Source: Ridgeia piscesae (taxonomy: Eukaryota; Annelida; Polychaeta; Sabellida; Siboglinidae). Taken from it: 64,000 nucleotides of DNA. Positions 13,434 to 25,819 of the stretch are shown piece by piece. Location of the stretch: positions 200,001 through 264,000 of the forward strand of contig JAODUO010000873.1 of assembly GCA_025642075.2 (NCBI GenBank), written 5' to 3'. The first letter of the stretch is position 1, and each line of letters begins with the position of its first letter. The translations under genes and the position numbers were made by a program. The notes below the pieces were generated by a model. That model did no database searches. It was not told the origin of the DNA and saw nothing but the letters and a program-made list of their open reading frames with translations.

Positions 13434-13792
13434 GTAGCCTCGGTTACCCAGGTTCCGTGAGGTGGCAGCACTTTTAAGCCCCTCAACTATGCCAGGGGAA
13501 TTAATGGGCTGCAGTTGTAACCGCCAGAGCGGCTTTACCCTAGAATAGGGTAGACGTTGATTGGTTCTCAGGCCGAATTTTAAATAACAAATTAAATCAC
13601 GATACTTTTTGTTATCAAATATAAATTTGGAATTGTTTATAAAATTAGGAATTACGGCAGGATTAACCAGTATCCGTGAGGTGGCAGCATTGTTTAGCTC
13701 CACACGGATAATATTATTCAAAAGCGGGCAAAGTCACCAGTCAGTCTTCTCGGCGTAGTTCCGCAGCCGACCGACAGTCGGTTAAGCGAGAC
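13434..13792. repeat. Dispersed composite repeat, copy 1
   Basis: Shares its order of landmarks with 54698-55482. The shared parts are an opening tagcctcggtta, the 16-mer ccgtgaggtggcagca (13455-13470 and again 13674-13689), an accccagatt-like middle with attggttctcaggc, and a close with cggcgtagttccgcagccga then ccgaccgacagtcggtta, which contains a short inverted repeat (ccgac/gtcgg). No coding capacity is seen. It is probably a non-autonomous transposon; I could not define its ends or class. Confidence 0.65.
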
Positions 13793-15415
13793 TAGTAGGT
13801 AGGCAGGTGGCAGACGGAATAAAAATTCTGAAAGTTCCTGCAATTACTGTCCAAAGATTTGACAGCGAATCCTGTTCCCATAACCAAGACCGCAATATCT
13901 GATTTGACGAACTTCCTTCTAATGATCTTACCATCGCTCTCTTCAGGGGACAACGCCTGGAAACGGTGCAAACAGGCTGTTATTACTCGTATTAAAATGT
14001 ATTTAACCTATAGATTTAACACTCATTGTGACATCGATAAGATAGTTCGATAGCACAAACAAGGAGACTCCGTTTGAAATAAGTCGTGTCACAACCACCA
14101 TTGATACTGGTATCAGACGTGCTATACAAAGCAGAAAGAAGCGATCAACGATGGTGAATGTTCTTCGATAGTACGTGTTTTTCTTCAGAAAGACGAGCGA
14201 GCATTTCACCAAACTGAACACACACCTGTTCGGGTTTGGTGATACAATTAATCCGATCACACTAACGCCACAGTAACAACATATACGATCTCGACCGTGT
14301 GGCTAATCACATTCCGAACCAACAGCGATTCCACACATCGACTCAACAAGGCTACAACACAGCATAATACCATCGTATCATACTTTATGGACACCCATTC
14401 ATACCTAGAACCTAAATATAATATAAGAAGATTAATGTAGAATCACACAACAGTTTAGCTGTCTTAGTGACACACCATTGTATGTTTAGAAAACATAAAC
14501 TGCGGTTGAACACCAACATTTTCATAGAAGCTATGTCCATTGATCTCAAGTCGGTTGAATGAACACATGCACCATATACCAGGAAATTGTTTTGGCATGA
14601 GTTTCGCGACATGGATTTTGCTGTTGGTAGTTCTAGACCTGTGTGTGGAAGTATCAATCCAGTGTATAATGGATAGTAAATAGAATTGAACAAAATATTA
14701 AACCACCGCTTGAACGAAAGTATAGACTTAATCTATAAAAAAAACCTCAACAGAGCATACGACAAACTTCTATGTTCGAATCCCACAATCAAGACGATAA
14801 ATGGAACGAACCACGACTGGTTCGGGGAACGTCTCGCTAATGTTACTGCATCCATTGATTTGAGAGGACGACACCTGGTAGTAGAACCGAAAAGGTTGCC
14901 TTAAAGCGTGGGGGTGTGGGCAAGGTATCCATTTTTTATTTTTGTCTTAAGACTACAGGCATGAATGCAGTATTATGGTCAGATTCAGATCTCTCAGTCG
15001 TTTAAATATAACCCAGAAAAATTATAGTGTCAATGGGTTCCCGTTAGGACATATAACGTCGCCGTCATCGTAGCCATTATGTTTATATCAGACGTATTAT
15101 TCCGGAAACTCTTGCTCGAGGGCCAAATGTGGTCAGCGGACTGTCATCAACACAGTCCTAAAATTCAAGATACGAATTACAGATAAGACGCTTTTAAATG
15201 TTAGTATTGTGGATGCTCCTCATATTTTTCACAAAACAAAAATTTTTTATATCAACGACATTTGGTCTATCAAATCTTCAGCTCTGTTTCAGACAGTCAC
15301 GTCAAATTAATAACGTGACAATATTATTTTATGTTACAAATAATCAAAAATATGCACTTTGGTGCTCTTTCATTGTTGTAAAATAACAAACACACAACTT
15401 CCCGGTAATGTTAGT
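13793..15415. other. No supported gene
   Basis: AT-rich sequence with scattered short frames on both strands and no recognisable domain. I see nothing else. Confidence 0.5.
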
Positions 15416-15990
15416 AGGGGAGACCGGGGCTAGTTGTAAAACGGGTAAGTTGTAACAGAGGGCTTGCAGAAAAACTGCTAATGCAAATAATTCTGCAAGA
15501 CGATATAATGTTCATCAATATATTTTAGCATATCATGTGTAATATCACTTGAATCTGTCGACACGACATAAAGTTACACTATTTAAAAAAGAGGTACTAC
15601 CGTACCGGGGTAACTTGTAACACTTTAGGACACCTCATGTAACTCATTATGCCACAAATATGTAATAAATCAGGCATTTAATTATGCACCAATTATCTTC
15701 GGGAGATATGTGGGAAATCTTTGGCATAAAAAAAGATTCGATCGGTTAAGGAACCTACCCGCAATCCTGAAATGTGTTGTTTTTGTTACAACTAGCCCCA
15801 AACCGGGGTAACTTGTAACACTTTAGGACACCTCATGTAACTCATTATGCCACAAATATGTAATAAGCCAGGCATTTAATTATGCACCAATTATCTTCGG
15901 GAGATATGTGGGAAATCTTTGGGATGAAAAAAGATTCGATCGGTTAAGAAACCTACCCGCAATCCTGAAATGTGTTGTTTTGTTTCGGAT
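15416..15990. repeat. Repeat with inverted ggggctagttgtaa ends and an internal 198-bp tandem duplication
   Basis: The left edge reads ggggagaccggggctagttg, and the inverted form (ttacaactagcccc) occurs at about 15785-15800, giving an element of roughly 385 bp. A segment beginning ccggggtaacttgtaacac occurs at 15605 and again at 15803 with about 97 percent identity over some 180 bp, so the right part is duplicated in tandem. A related edge (gggagaccggggacagttg) appears alone near 30741. Likely a MITE-type element. Confidence 0.6.
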
Positions 15991-18074
15991 CCAGTCAGTG
16001 TTTTGTTTACGTACAGTGCCACGCCCGCTAGGTGCGCTGGTGACATTGTTTGTACGACACGTGTCTTTCCGTGGAGTTACAGACTCGCATTACATGTTCC
16101 GTAGTTCCTGCCAGTAGCTTTTGTATTGTTCGTATAACTATTTTATAGTATGCACAAATCCCTGAAAAACTGCAGTGTCATGCATTGACTGGCTCCTTAT
16201 TCGCGTATGTGAGGCCGTAAAGAAAATGTTGATCTGTCCCCCGTGACCTGGCCATGTCTACTCATGCGTGAAGGCCTAGGCTAGACAAGATGTGCTTACG
16301 CACTCAGCTGACATTAGGGCGTTACTTACGGGTGGGATCCTCCATTCATAAGTTCTAGATTTGTTCTGCATTTTCTTGAAAACTTTCGTACTGTATATGT
16401 TAGGAATGTAGTATTTAGCTTCCATGTTATGTTATTGTTGATATGGTATATTAGCTCAAACTTAAGAAAAAGGTTTACTTACTGCAGCGACATCGTGCCT
16501 AGTGTGTAGAATGGTCGCGTGTATAAATAAAACGGACTACGTGTAGCTTAGCGACAGAACGACACTTAAGTAGGTCTAGCAAACGGCAGTGTCCTCTCTT
16601 TGCGTGTTCGTTCGCTTACAGACCTGGTTGTGTTTACGTAATCGTAACCGGTGTACAACTAAGCCCATTACTGTAACCTTATTGTAAACAAGAAGTCATC
16701 GCACTGCACACCCGTGTGTATGGGTTGCTTGTAATTATTACATTTCAAAGGGTCGTCCCGGTAACGTTGCGTCGGATATGAGAATTGTTTTGCACTAGGC
16801 TAATGTTTGTTTCAAGCTGAAACTAAAGTGGCGTCATCAACTGCTTGCGTTTATCACGAATCTGATTATTTAATGTCAAAATGTGTAAAATGTTACTGAC
16901 ATAAACAACACCCACATTTTGAATTGTCACCGCTCAAAATGTCCAATGTCAAGCTCAGTATTGTAATAAATATTATATTTACAACGCATCTTATATATAT
17001 TTATTTAAAAGATAACGTATAATGATTTCGCTGGTGTCGGAATGCGATGAGTATTGGGGCTCAGGCACTCACAAAATCACTAACTGCACCGTCCACTATA
17101 GCTTTATGTAGTGACCCGGCCACCCGTCATTTGGACGGGTAAAACTTATTTCGGACGGATAGAAATATCACTGGACAGGTGGCCGACGGGTGAACTAATA
17201 AGGATCAACATAGGTCTTAAAATCATATACTATACTGCCAAACATGCTTTAAAGATGGATGTGACACGTGTGTTTGTAGTTTATTTTAGGTCATAATACA
17301 CAACACGGCTGGCTTGTGTGACTTAACATGCACGTGTCTACCACCAAATTTGTGACTACCCAAGTGTGATCCTACATAAAAGCCACACCACTCGAGCATC
17401 ACAACAATACATTAGGCTCTCAAAAAGACTCCTGTTGCATCCTAAGCGCTTTACACAAGCCGCCTGTTGCCCCTTAAGGTTAGCCAAAATAACCTCACTT
17501 CTAGCTTCTTAAAACTCCCGTGGCCTCCAGAGGCTACAATATAACAAATATGCCAGGTGGATAAGTATAGGTAGACACGTACAGCATTGCGTGTGACTTA
17601 ACTCGAGAATAAAAATAATTCGCCTTACAATTATACATCAAGCATGAATTATACACGATGTAGACGCACGCAAATGAGTTTCTCAGACATCAATTAATTA
17701 TGCCGCGCTCGATCAACATGTGAAGGCTCAAAAAGTAATCGTTGACTGCTTTTGTCGGCAATCTTGTTCATTTTCGCTTGACCAAGTGAACTGGACGATA
17801 CATCATTTCCTTTACTAGTAACAAACACATATTTCGTTGTCATTGTGTCTATACATCATTGCATTTTCATCAGTTTGAATATTAATACAGCAAAGAGTAT
17901 GATATTTTCATATAAAAACGATATTAATTTGCACCAAAAAATATCCGTCTTATGTAGGCCCTACCGCTGACTAAAGTAAATTACCGTATCCAGTTTTATG
18001 TACCTTAGCTACTTAGTAGTTGAAATTATTCGAATCGAAGTTCCTTGGACTTAATCTCAATCTATGAATAGGTA

Positions 18075-18118
<44 letters not shown>

Positions 18119-20239
18119 TATTATTTGATATAATATATACTAACCCCATGATAAATTGTCGTCATTACTAAATGAGTAACTAACTGAGTAGGCTTAAGTG
18201 TGGTTATGTATGGCAGTGCTTAAAACACTGTCACAGTCTCAAAGACACTTTTAACGCAAAAACGGCCTATATAAAACGACACATCTAAGACATAATTTCA
18301 GTTCGAACTAAAATAATAAACAATATTGCGCTGCCATTAAAACTACGAATTAATTTACTGTATTTGACAGCAGGAATCCGGGTAGCTATTTGAAGCCAAA
18401 TGGCAGAACCGAAATATAACAAGTACCCAGCCAACGTGTTTAGTAAGGGTGTTACAGCAAAGCTAGGGACCTGCAAAAAATTACTTTACCATGTTTATGA
18501 TGGTGCATGTTGATTGTATGTATAATAGGCAACAATATACCGTTTACTGAATTTAAATATATTTATGCATTCACAAATTATGGCAACTTTTACTTTCAGA
18601 AAACAATACAAAATGTGTGATCACTGCACAGCCTGTTGTGTAGCATATGTTCACACCGGGTCTTGATCACTTAACTGAAATGCACTTGCAAACTGCTACA
18701 ACTTTATAGTTTGTCAGATATATTCGTAAAAAAAACTATTATTTACCTCAATGTATTGAGATGGGTATGACCTTGAAATAGTATTTTATATCCAATGTTA
18801 CCTATATTATTTGGTCTATTTTGCAGGATTATTTGTCGGACTTTTAGCAACTTTTTCTCAACTATCTCTAAGTACCAGTAAATACATTGTTCTGCACCCA
18901 CGATGGAATCTAGTGTACTATTAATATAATTTACTATTTTCTTGTGAGACTTTTCAGTAACGTATTTTATGTAAGTATTTATACTGGCTCAGTACTGATA
19001 CCGTTTTGCGATATGCTTCAATAACCTTTACATGTTTATTAGCAGATTGACATATAGTACATAACTTATTACTATAGCAGATCTGTTTGTCAATCTTGAC
19101 ATGTCTCTTGGTGATGTTTCTCTATAAGTAAATTCAAAACGAACCAGTCACAATAAGCAGCGTATTGATTAGCATAGGAAATCTCATTATACCAATATTT
19201 ATTGATAAGATGCTCAAATTAGCACATCAATTTAAAATATTAACCTCATTAGAAAGATTAGATATTTAGATATACATTTCAGCCTAAATACTGTCATTAA
19301 ATAGTATCGTGTTCAAAGATGCAGTTAGATTATGTATTAGATGATTAAAAAATGGCCGTCATTGCGTCAGCGCAATCCTGAAAAAATGGGCGGTAAATTC
19401 GAAACGACTTAGCTACAATGCGCTACACGCGATTTGCATGAAATTGTCAGGGTCTTCTTATGAAATATTCATCTAACTACTACTATAGTACTAGCTTTGG
19501 CTAGTAGTTAGTAGTTAGTGAAAACTTCCTCAACGTGCTACGAAGATATAATTATCCGAACATATCGCATATTCACTCATCATAATTAAATAACTCACTT
19601 AAAATTTTACAATTCACACGGTGTCATTCGCTGTCATCTTGAGTCTCAGAAAAAAGTGGTTTCACCTTCATACGATTAATGCGAGGTTCTTAAAAGGAGT
19701 TTCCCTGGGCCTCCCCTCATGAGCAGAAAGCCTAGTGAACACAAATGGCAGCCGACCTATCGACGCGCCCCTAACGGATGTGCAGGTCCCTAGCAAAGCC
19801 AAGACCAAACAAAAGCCAATCTTCTAACGCAAGCTTCTAAGTCAAGGCAGAAACGCCAACGAAATTGAATTTCAAAAAAAGGCATCAGCGTCACTGACTC
19901 GCTTATTCTGCTCATTTGGAAACGCATTTATTTATCCCACAACGTATGTGCATTGTCAGGCATTACAAACCTCTCCAACCCTCCCGATGCTATACCTATG
20001 GCTATTACTTGCAATGGGCAAAGATAAAATTATTTATACAAACGCTACCCACCTTATTACAACACAACGCGTTCGCAATTCCACTAGCGACATCTAGTGA
20101 ATTGGTTGAAACCATTTTCTGCGGTACTGTTAACGGAATATTACTTCCGGAAACTTCGGCGATTTGGATTTTCTGTTATTTTTGATCTGATGTCAGAAGT
20201 GTTTTGGGTTCGTATGTGCACCCTCTATGTGCATATGTT
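15991..20239. other. No supported gene
   Basis: More than 4 kb of AT-rich sequence with no recognisable exon, RNA gene or conserved repeat apart from the TA microsatellite at 18072. Its right end is presumably the promoter and 5-prime region of the small membrane protein gene. Confidence 0.5.
18072..18116. repeat. (TA)n microsatellite
   Basis: About 45 bp of nearly pure TA. Confidence 0.9.
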
Positions 20240-22066
20240 ATGAATGAACCACCATCAACGACAGAGGAGAGACTACTTATAAAACCGTCGTCGGAACACT
20301 GGCAAAACCAACTATCGGCTGGTGTTTTTGAGCTGAAAGCTTGGTGGGCGGGGTTAGAATTGGAATCAAAAGCTTTCGTAGCCTTGTTATTATGTTTGTG
20401 CACAAATATATTCCTTATTAGTATAGCGTGGAATGTTTACGGTGATAATCTCACAAAAATGTTCATGAAAGGTTGGTTCCATCCACATTTTTTAATCAAA
20501 ACTCAGTGTTTCCCCTGCTATATAATCATAACATAATGAGCGACGTGGGGGTGGGCCACCTCGCTCAAAATATGCCAGATTTGCCACCTCGTGGCTCTTA
20601 GTCATAGCTATTTCTTGCTATAGACATGTTTACATGTTGCTACATTGTTGTTATGCATTTGTTTCCACCCTATTTGTCAGGGAATAGATAAAAACACCCT
20701 TCAGGATGCACCATTTTGAAGGTAGTTTTAAAAAGAATTCTAGGTTGCCATGTTCTGGACCCAATTAGTGTGTCTCATATCTTGGGTGCACGCTCGGCCC
20801 ATCCTACCACCTCGTTCATAATTTTACTCAGGGGAAACACTGAAAATTGCTTGCATTGTAAATTTGTGTGTCATTTGACAACAGGTATAACCTTAATTGG
20901 CTAGTCCCAGGCCCAAGCTTTGTGTCAAGGCCCCAGGCATACACTAGTTAGCCTGCCAAAGCTAGCTTGCATGCTAGGAAATGGAAGGGGAGCTGGCCTA
21001 GTCAGGCTAGAAACGTCTAAACCTTGTCCATCGCTCGAATTACAGACGTTATGACCCAAGTCAGTTATGCCTCAAGTCACTTATTTCCCCAAACTAGGGC
21101 TAATATGTCTCAAAATGAAAACAATAACCAAGTACTAAGCCACGTGCTGTTACAGTGGCAAATACACTTATTAATATCTGCAGATTTATGTTAAAGTAAA
21201 AGTAAGTTCTTATATAGCACAGTATCCAATCTTCAGCATTGTTCAGAGTGCTTTAAACTTTCCTCCCTGGCAGACCTGTTCAATCTCAACTTCTCTCGGA
21301 AACATCCAACCACACAGCAATTAATGCATGAAGATTATTCATACACAAATTTCCACCAGTCTAACCAGATATTCATTCATACAGCTAAATTAACTGTAGC
21401 AATGTGAAAAAAGCTGTGAATAACATAAAGACTCAGAACTATATTTAGGACATACTCATAAATGATAATATTATGCCCTGAATTTCTATTTACAGACTAA
21501 GACATACTATTAGTATATGACTTGGAACATGATATCCATATCCCAACTTTTCAGATGACTGCCTTTTTGTCTCTGCTAATTATTACTATTGACAGATTTG
21601 AGATCTGTTATGTCAGTGCATGCATATCATGTGGTATATTGTGGTGGAATTTCTTCTCGATAACAACTGGAGAAATTTTATTTTGCATTTATAAGTGCAG
21701 TTTCCATAACATGCACAAAGCACTGCAGAAATATATCTTGCATGGTAACATTAAACATATCAACAACAACAAAATTCATCGCCAAATTAAAATAACAAAA
21801 TCTGATACAAAAACATGTTTTTCATTACAAATTAAGTAGAACTGCTAATTAGTTAATAATTGTCCAATAATGATTGATATTTGACAATAGACTACATCAA
21901 AGCTGTATATCATATCAGTTTGTTATTGTTACAAACTTATAATATTCTAATATGCTGCTTCAGTTGCTTATAATGGTATGTGCAAATGTTGCTTTCAGGG
22001 ACTCAGTCGGCCTTCAAACACGACAAAGACTATGAACATGAAGCTAAGAAACAGCACAGGGACTAG
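20240..22066 (+). CDS. Proposed two-exon gene for a 99-residue single-pass membrane protein, unknown function
   Basis: Exon 1 is 20240-20471 and exon 2 is 21999-22066, joined across a 1527-bp GT-AG intron (donor AAAG/gttggt, acceptor gctttcag/GG). Both exons are phase 1 at the junction, so the frame continues exactly and ends at TAG (22064-22066). The start ATG has G at -3. The product has a polar N-terminus (MNEPPSTTEERLLIKPSSEH), an amphipathic Trp-rich stretch (about 27-43), one membrane segment (about 45-67, AFVALLLCLCTNIFLISIAW) and a short highly charged tail (FKHDKDYEHEAKKQHRD). That layout is typical of small integral membrane proteins, but I do not recognise the family. It lies head-to-tail with UBXN6. 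The gene model is inferred from frame-consistent splice sites and protein-like composition. The donor is not a strong consensus, and further upstream exons are possible. Confidence 0.6.
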
Positions 22067-22812
22067 ACTGTAGTCACCACCATTGACAGCTGAGTTCTTA
22101 CAGAGTGTAAACATCATGCTTATTTTTATGTGATAATTTAGATTTAGCCTTTACTTACAACAGACACATGCACTATTGTTGTACCTGATGCAAAAGACCA
22201 TAGACTGTGCTCACATTTCACTCGCAATGCCTTGTAAATATATTTTCCAACACATTCCAAAATTGTGTTTTACTGAATTTTATATGCCACAGGTGCAGGG
22301 GTATAAATAACTCAAACATTTCTGGTAGTCAGCAGGACTGACACTATTTCGACCCCTGATGTGGATATATAAAATATCAGACTTAAAAAAGAACCTTCTG
22401 CACCAACGGCAACAGCAACTGTCAGTGATGTGTTATTCTGTGTACATATGATATAATAGTCAGGTGAAATTTAAAGATTACAGTAAAACTAAAAGTGCAG
22501 TATGACAATACGTAGTCCTTTTGGCTAGTAAGATATGAAACTGGTGACCCAAACTCGCCCGGCAGCTTAAAAATGTCAACAGAGTTGAACAGACAGTGCT
22601 AATTTTGATGCCTGGTTCTTTTTCTTCAGGCACTTTCTGCAGAAAACTGGGAACTTAATAGCAGTTTTCTCCAAAAGAACGATAACATTTAAATATTAGC
22701 ATGCAGGATGATTTCTCCTGAATAAAAAAAAAAATGCCCTTGTTCTATGGCCAGCATTCTTTTGCAGGTACAACTGGTATATGTGGACAAGGTAAACTGC
22801 GACTACATTAGG
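22067..22812. other. Intergenic region between the small membrane protein gene and UBXN6
   Basis: It should contain the 3-prime UTR of the upstream gene and the promoter or 5-prime UTR of UBXN6. Two acceptor-like sites (ttcttcag near 22630 and cttttgcag near 22765) leave open an untranslated first exon for UBXN6. No AATAAA is obvious. Confidence 0.4.
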
Positions 22813-25722
22813 ATGGCAGCCGCGATCAAAAGGTTCTTTGAGAAGCGCAAGACAGCCGCTAAGTTCAGGCTCGCTGGTACAGGACATCGACTGAATGACC
22901 CAGCAGAGAAACGACCTGTTCCACAGTCTGCTAGGTCACAGCCGAGACCACCATCAAGGCAGGGCCCTACCGAGGAGCAGCTGCAGGCTGCACAGGCAGC
23001 CATGACCAGGCTCAGCATGCCGTCAAAACCAGGTCAGAAATATAAACACTTCTGCTGCATCATTCTGCAGTTTAAAGCTGCTCCCTCAGCTAGTTTGTCC
23101 ATCGTGAATCTTGTGCTTGTGTGGCCAAACATTTGGTGTGTTAATAGTTTAAATAAAGTGTGCAGTGTGTGTGCAGTTATCCTGTTTTAAATGTCTAAAG
23201 AAATTATTTAGGTTGTTAGACCAGCGACTGTTTAACTAAGATAAAGAGGTGTTAAGGATCCCGTCTTTAAATAAAATCTGTTGTTAAATTAAAGATTTTT
23301 TTCAAAATTTCATATCCATTTATTGAGGACACAATTTTCACAACACACCAACGGCAATATGTAGCTGGTGTGTCGTGGTGTTGACAGTTTTCAGGTGCAA
23401 AAAGTGTTAAAGTGCAAAATTTTCTTTCAGAACAACGTTAGTGAAATGGTTCCCAAATGGTAGCTTGCAAAAGCCAATAGTCCAGCAGGTATTGGATTTG
23501 CTGGTCAGTCGGTCAGTCTTTGCTGTACCTGGTCTAACTATTTGTCAGTTTCAAACTTATTGCAGGTTCCACATAATTTATTGGGAGTGCTGAGTATCTA
23601 TTTTGACATGATGTGTAGGAAAGCCTTAATAGTTATGGACTACAAGCTGCGAACAGGATAGATAAAGAAATATGGGTAGGTTAGTATATGAATATACAGA
23701 TACAGGGGTAGAACTACCCACTAGTCCGCTAGTCCGTACACTAGTAAAGACAAGGCTGGATTAGTAAACCTGCCCACTGACTAGTCCGGTTGTCTAGTAA
23801 AGGTCAACAGGTTGTCTAGTAAAGGTCAACAGGTTGTCTAGTAAAGGTCAACATGTCATCCACCCTACCCTACAGTAGTCAGCCAAGCCTTTGTTGTCAC
23901 AGTGACCTTCCAGGAAGAGGGGGGTGTAACTGAATCCCAAGTCATTAAAACATTGATACATTGCTGCCAGTGACCAACTAGTTACAGTAGTGACAGCTTC
24001 ATTTACTGGTAAATGATGACATTCTCTTAGGCGTAGCCACTAGCTGTGAATTTGTCTTGCGCATTACATGTGTAATTTAAAAATTAACGGTTCTTGATGT
24101 CTATAATTTTCTATGTGTTATTTTTTATTTCTATTAATACAGTTCAGCAGAGCAGTTTTCATAATCATAAGACTGTAATATGAGGTCAATTTTCGGAAGG
24201 ATTATGGAAAATTCATAATGGCAGGCTGCCCCATATCTGGTAGGGTGGAACTACTGGTTAGTTTACCCTATTGGTCAATGAGCGCAATTGGCATCCTTTT
24301 TCAGTTGAAGTTTTTTATACAAATCATATTTTCAGTTCTTCATGAATTACTTTTGTTATTTCTTTGTTACTACTTTGCTACCTTTACCATTGCAGTGTTA
24401 TTTAATTGGGGTTGCAAAGCACGCCATTATTTTTGTTTTAAATAAATTGTACCGACTTAAATTTTCATGAACTAGTAAACCTTTTGGCGGACTAGTAAAC
24501 TGTTGTCTTTACTAGTCCCACTGTCTAATAAAATAAAGGCCAAAGTTCTACCACTGAGACAGTTGTCTAGCTACGACATCACATTCATACGTATCATTCT
24601 TCCATTGCTCTCTATCCAGCCTCTGCCAGGAGGGATCCATTGCGTGATCAGATTCGCCGTGAAGTGGAACTGGCAAAATCGGCGCAGGCGTCCGCGAAGG
24701 CAGACACGGGCCCCACCGAAGTTGTGCTGGATGGCCCTCGCATGTCCGCCGACATCCGCTTTGTGTGCCCCATGGTGGGGCTGGAGGCCCTGCCTAAAAA
24801 CGAGATGGAGGCAAGAATCGAGGAGTACCTGATGGGACAGTTGGCCGAGGAGCCAGTCATGGCCGCCGCCCTCATCATCCAGACACTCAACAAGGTGCCG
24901 TCCAAAGTGAAGGTGTGCGTCGACGTGCTGTGCAAGTACCTCGACAACATCATCGAGAATCCGGCGGAGGAGAAGTTCCGTCGTATCCGGGTGAGGAACC
25001 GGAACTTCCAGGAGAAGGTGATCTCGGTGAAGGGTAGTGAGGAGTTCCTGCAGGCGGTCGGCTTCACGGTGTCCCAGCAGCCGGGCCCGGAAGGCGACCT
25101 GGAGTCATTCTTCATGCTCGACGCCGACCGCGCCGCTGACACGGAGCGCTTGAAGAGCTACAAGGAAATACTACTGTTGGCTGAGCCGATCCGGCCGCAG
25201 CTGGACCGCTGCATCAAGGTTTTCCACCCGTCGCCAAAGGCCAACCAGATCGACATCCCGCCCGACTTCTATAATATCTCGCCGCAGGAGCTCAAGAAGG
25301 AGATGGAGATACGGAGGCAGGTGACTGAGAAGCTCGGGATGTTGCGAACGAAGGAGATGCGGGAGCGCGACCGACTGCGGGAGCTGAGACGTTATCGTTT
25401 CGCCATTATCCGCGTGCGCTTCCCCAACGGGATCATCCTGCAGGGAACGTTCCGGGCATCGGAGACCCTCGCCAGCGTCAATGAGTTCATCTACGAGTGT
25501 CTCGATGTCGACTGGATCCCGTTCAGTCTAATGACACAGACAAAACAGTTGCTGAGTCAGGATACGGAGACGATCACTGAACTGGGCCTGGCGCCAGCCT
25601 CCATCGTCAATTTCTCCTACGATCCTGACGTGTTGCGGGAGGTGGCTGCCCAACAAGGGGGCGGTTTCAAAATTGTTAATTATCTCAACCCGGAGTTGCT
25701 TTCTCAGATCGAGACATTGTGA
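22813..25722 (+). CDS. UBXN6: UBX domain-containing protein 6
   Basis: Exon 1 is 22813-23032 and exon 2 is 24620-25722. The 1587-bp intron has donor CCAG/gtcag and acceptor ctctatccag/CC, phase 1 on both sides. The joined product is 440 residues, almost exactly the vertebrate length. UBXN6 is a p97/VCP cofactor acting in endolysosomal sorting and ER-associated degradation. In order it shows a basic N-terminus (IKRFFEKRKTAAKFRLAG), a VIM-like p97-binding helix (about 51-69, GPTEEQLQAAQAAMTRL), a PUB domain (about 150-228, including CKYLDNIIENPAEEKFRRI and EFLQAVGF), a helical linker, and a C-terminal UBX domain (about 331-410, with FPNGIILQGTF). Typical for UBXN6, the UBX domain lacks the FPR loop of classical p97-binding UBX domains. 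The start was chosen by match to the known N-terminus; an in-frame ATG at 22747 would add 22 residues. Only one coding intron is present, versus about ten in vertebrates. Confidence 0.95.
23703..24556. mobile_element. MITE-like insertion in the UBXN6 intron, CAG...CTG ends
   Basis: The left end reads caggggtagaact and the inverted right end cagtggtagaact (12 of 13 match). Both subterminal regions are rich in ctagt and gactagtaaag motifs facing inward. CAG/CTG ends with short imperfect terminal repeats are typical of hAT-type non-autonomous elements. The 8-bp flanks (tacagata and agacagtt) do not match, so the insertion is old or the ends are misplaced. No transposase is encoded. Confidence 0.5.
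23788..23853. repeat. 22-bp tandem repeat, three copies
   Basis: Three perfect copies of a 22-bp unit (containing ggttgtctagtaaaggtcaa) lie inside the intronic element. Confidence 0.95.
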
Positions 25723-25813
25723 TAATGTGTGAGGGATTAGAGAGGCTAGCCTGGCTCAGATATGTCCAGATGTTTGTTGCGTTGTATATTCGTGTGGTCA
25801 ATTCAGCTTTGCA

Positions 25814-25819
25814 ATTAAA
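25814..25819 (+). promoter_or_regulatory. Candidate UBXN6 polyadenylation signal (ATTAAA)
   Basis: ATTAAA, followed by an A-rich run, lies 91 bp after the UBXN6 stop codon. This is the commonest variant of AATAAA, and the distance is reasonable for a compact 3-prime UTR. Confidence 0.45.

Noticed and set aside
22747..22812. Upstream in-frame ATG of UBXN6 as the true start
   Set aside because: The 22 extra residues do not match the family's N-terminus, and the segment contains an acceptor-like cttttgcag, suggesting untranslated or intronic sequence.
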